7,395 bases of DNA, taken from Gammaproteobacteria bacterium. GTDB taxonomy: Bacteria; Pseudomonadota; Gammaproteobacteria; Chromatiales; Chromatiaceae. Location of the stretch: positions 1 to 7,395 of the forward strand of contig DAOUQU010000073.1 in NCBI GenBank assembly GCA_030625445.1, given 5' to 3'. Below are positions 6,743-7,395 of the stretch, piece by piece (positions within the stretch are counted from its first letter, which is position 1; each line of letters starts with the position of its first letter). The position numbers and the translations under genes are program-made. A model generated the notes under the pieces. That model saw only the letters and a list, made by a program, of their open reading frames with translations. It was not told the origin of the DNA and did not search any database.

Positions 6743-7395
6743 AACAGGATTCCGTAGGCCATGACAAAGATCATTGGCGTCAGGGATGCAAAGGCAATCA
6801 GACCAAATCCATCGACCATCGGATTGCGGCCCGCGATGCTGCTGGCAAGGCCGACACCCAGCGCTGTCACCAGCGGCACCGTAATGGTGGAGGTAGTGAC
6901 GCCGCCGGAATCATAGGCGATGCCAATAATCTCTTGCGGCGCAAACATCGTCATGATCACCACACCGATGTAACCACCCAGGATCAGGTATTGAATTGGC
7001 CAGCCTTTAATGATGCGAAATACGCCGAGCATGATGGCAAAACCGACAGAGACAGCAACAGTCATTCTCAGACCATCCGCATAACTCTCCATGGCAGTCT
7101 CGGTCGATTCAATCATGCCGCCATTGGCTGCCACCTCTGCTGCCTCGTCGGCAACTGCGATCAGCGCCGGCTCCGCGACAGTCGTACCGAATCCCAGTGC
7201 AAAAGCGAACAGCAGCAGCCATGGCAGACTCCCCTTGCGGGCAAAATCGTATGCCATATTCTCGCCGATCGGGAACAGGCCTGTGCGCAGGCCGTGGACA
7301 AACAATGTCAGACCCAGCACCACCATCAGCAGGCCGCCGAGCAATTTCAGTAAACCGGGGAAAGGCTGCTGCAGCACCAGCAGTTGAAAAAAGGC
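6739..7395 (-). CDS. DUF1538 membrane protein, first subunit (5' end outside the window)
   Basis: Partial gene: 218 residues are visible and the frame stays open to the window edge. A GTG at 7377 is in frame but is not the start, because the six residues before it (AFFQLL) align without gaps to the neighbouring DUF1538 protein, whose N-terminus continues about 26 residues further. It carries the same hallmarks: TTVAEPALIAVA (fragment 71-82), YDSGGVTTSTITVPLV (161-176) and AGRNPMVDGFGLIAFASLTP (188-207). Between them is a charged insert, DEAAEVAANGG and onward (about 83-105), longer than and different from the insert of its paralogue. It ends in MAYGILL without the charged tail. The 4-bp GTGA overlap with the next gene implies fixed co-production. 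The two look like an ancient duplication with distinct roles in a heteromer. Confidence 0.92.
   Translation of the reverse strand, partial: AFFQLLVLQQPFPGLLKLLGGLLMVVLGLTLFVHGLRTGLFPIGENMAYDFARKGSLPWLLLFAFALGFGTTVAEPALIAVADEAAEVAANGGMIESTETAMESYADGLRMTVAVSVGFAIMLGVFRIIKGWPIQYLILGGYIGVVIMTMFAPQEIIGIAYDSGGVTTSTITVPLVTALGVGLASSIAGRNPMVDGFGLIAFASLTPMIFVMAYGILL

Noticed and set aside
7375..7377. GTG as start of the first DUF1538 gene
   Set aside because: Upstream in-frame residues align with the paralogue, so it is an internal Val codon and the gene continues out of the window.

Overview
All eight genes I can support lie on the minus strand, so transcription runs from position 7395 towards position 1. 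Gene content, moderate GC, AT-rich intergenic DNA and the repeat types suggest a Gammaproteobacterium, possibly an environmental or sulfur-oxidising lineage. That placement is inference; no rRNA or phylogenetic marker is present. The window is almost entirely a membrane-transport neighbourhood for monovalent cations and ammonium.

Region 1 (7395-5200) is a tightly packed operon: DUF1538 membrane protein (5' end outside the window), second DUF1538 protein, stand-alone PII-like protein, two-CBS-domain protein. Junctions are GTGA (4-bp overlap), a 2-bp gap whose Shine-Dalgarno is formed by the last two codons of the upstream gene, and ATGA (4-bp overlap). From memory, adjacent DUF1538 genes were reported as a two-component Na+(Li+,K+)/H+ antiporter (UmpAB) in Halomonas. 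PII-like and CBS proteins commonly sense adenine nucleotides, so this looks like an antiporter with two soluble regulators.

Region 2 (5199-4883) is a 317-bp spacer with a large imperfect inverted repeat (5107-5178), small palindromes and a candidate promoter for the next operon.

Region 3 (4882-1639) is a second operon: a small four-helix membrane protein (resembling DUF6394), a two-TM potassium channel with tandem RCK/TrkA-N domains, and an MscS-family mechanosensitive channel. Together they suggest K+ release and osmotic adjustment. The MscS reading frame ends inside a 14-bp tandem repeat (1603-1658), and a rho-independent terminator follows at 1400-1433.

Region 4 (1399-2) is an ammonium transporter gene (amt) with its own short leader and no glnK in the window.

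The most unusual part is the DUF1538 pair + PII-like + CBS operon; next is the small membrane protein coupled to the RCK channel and MscS.
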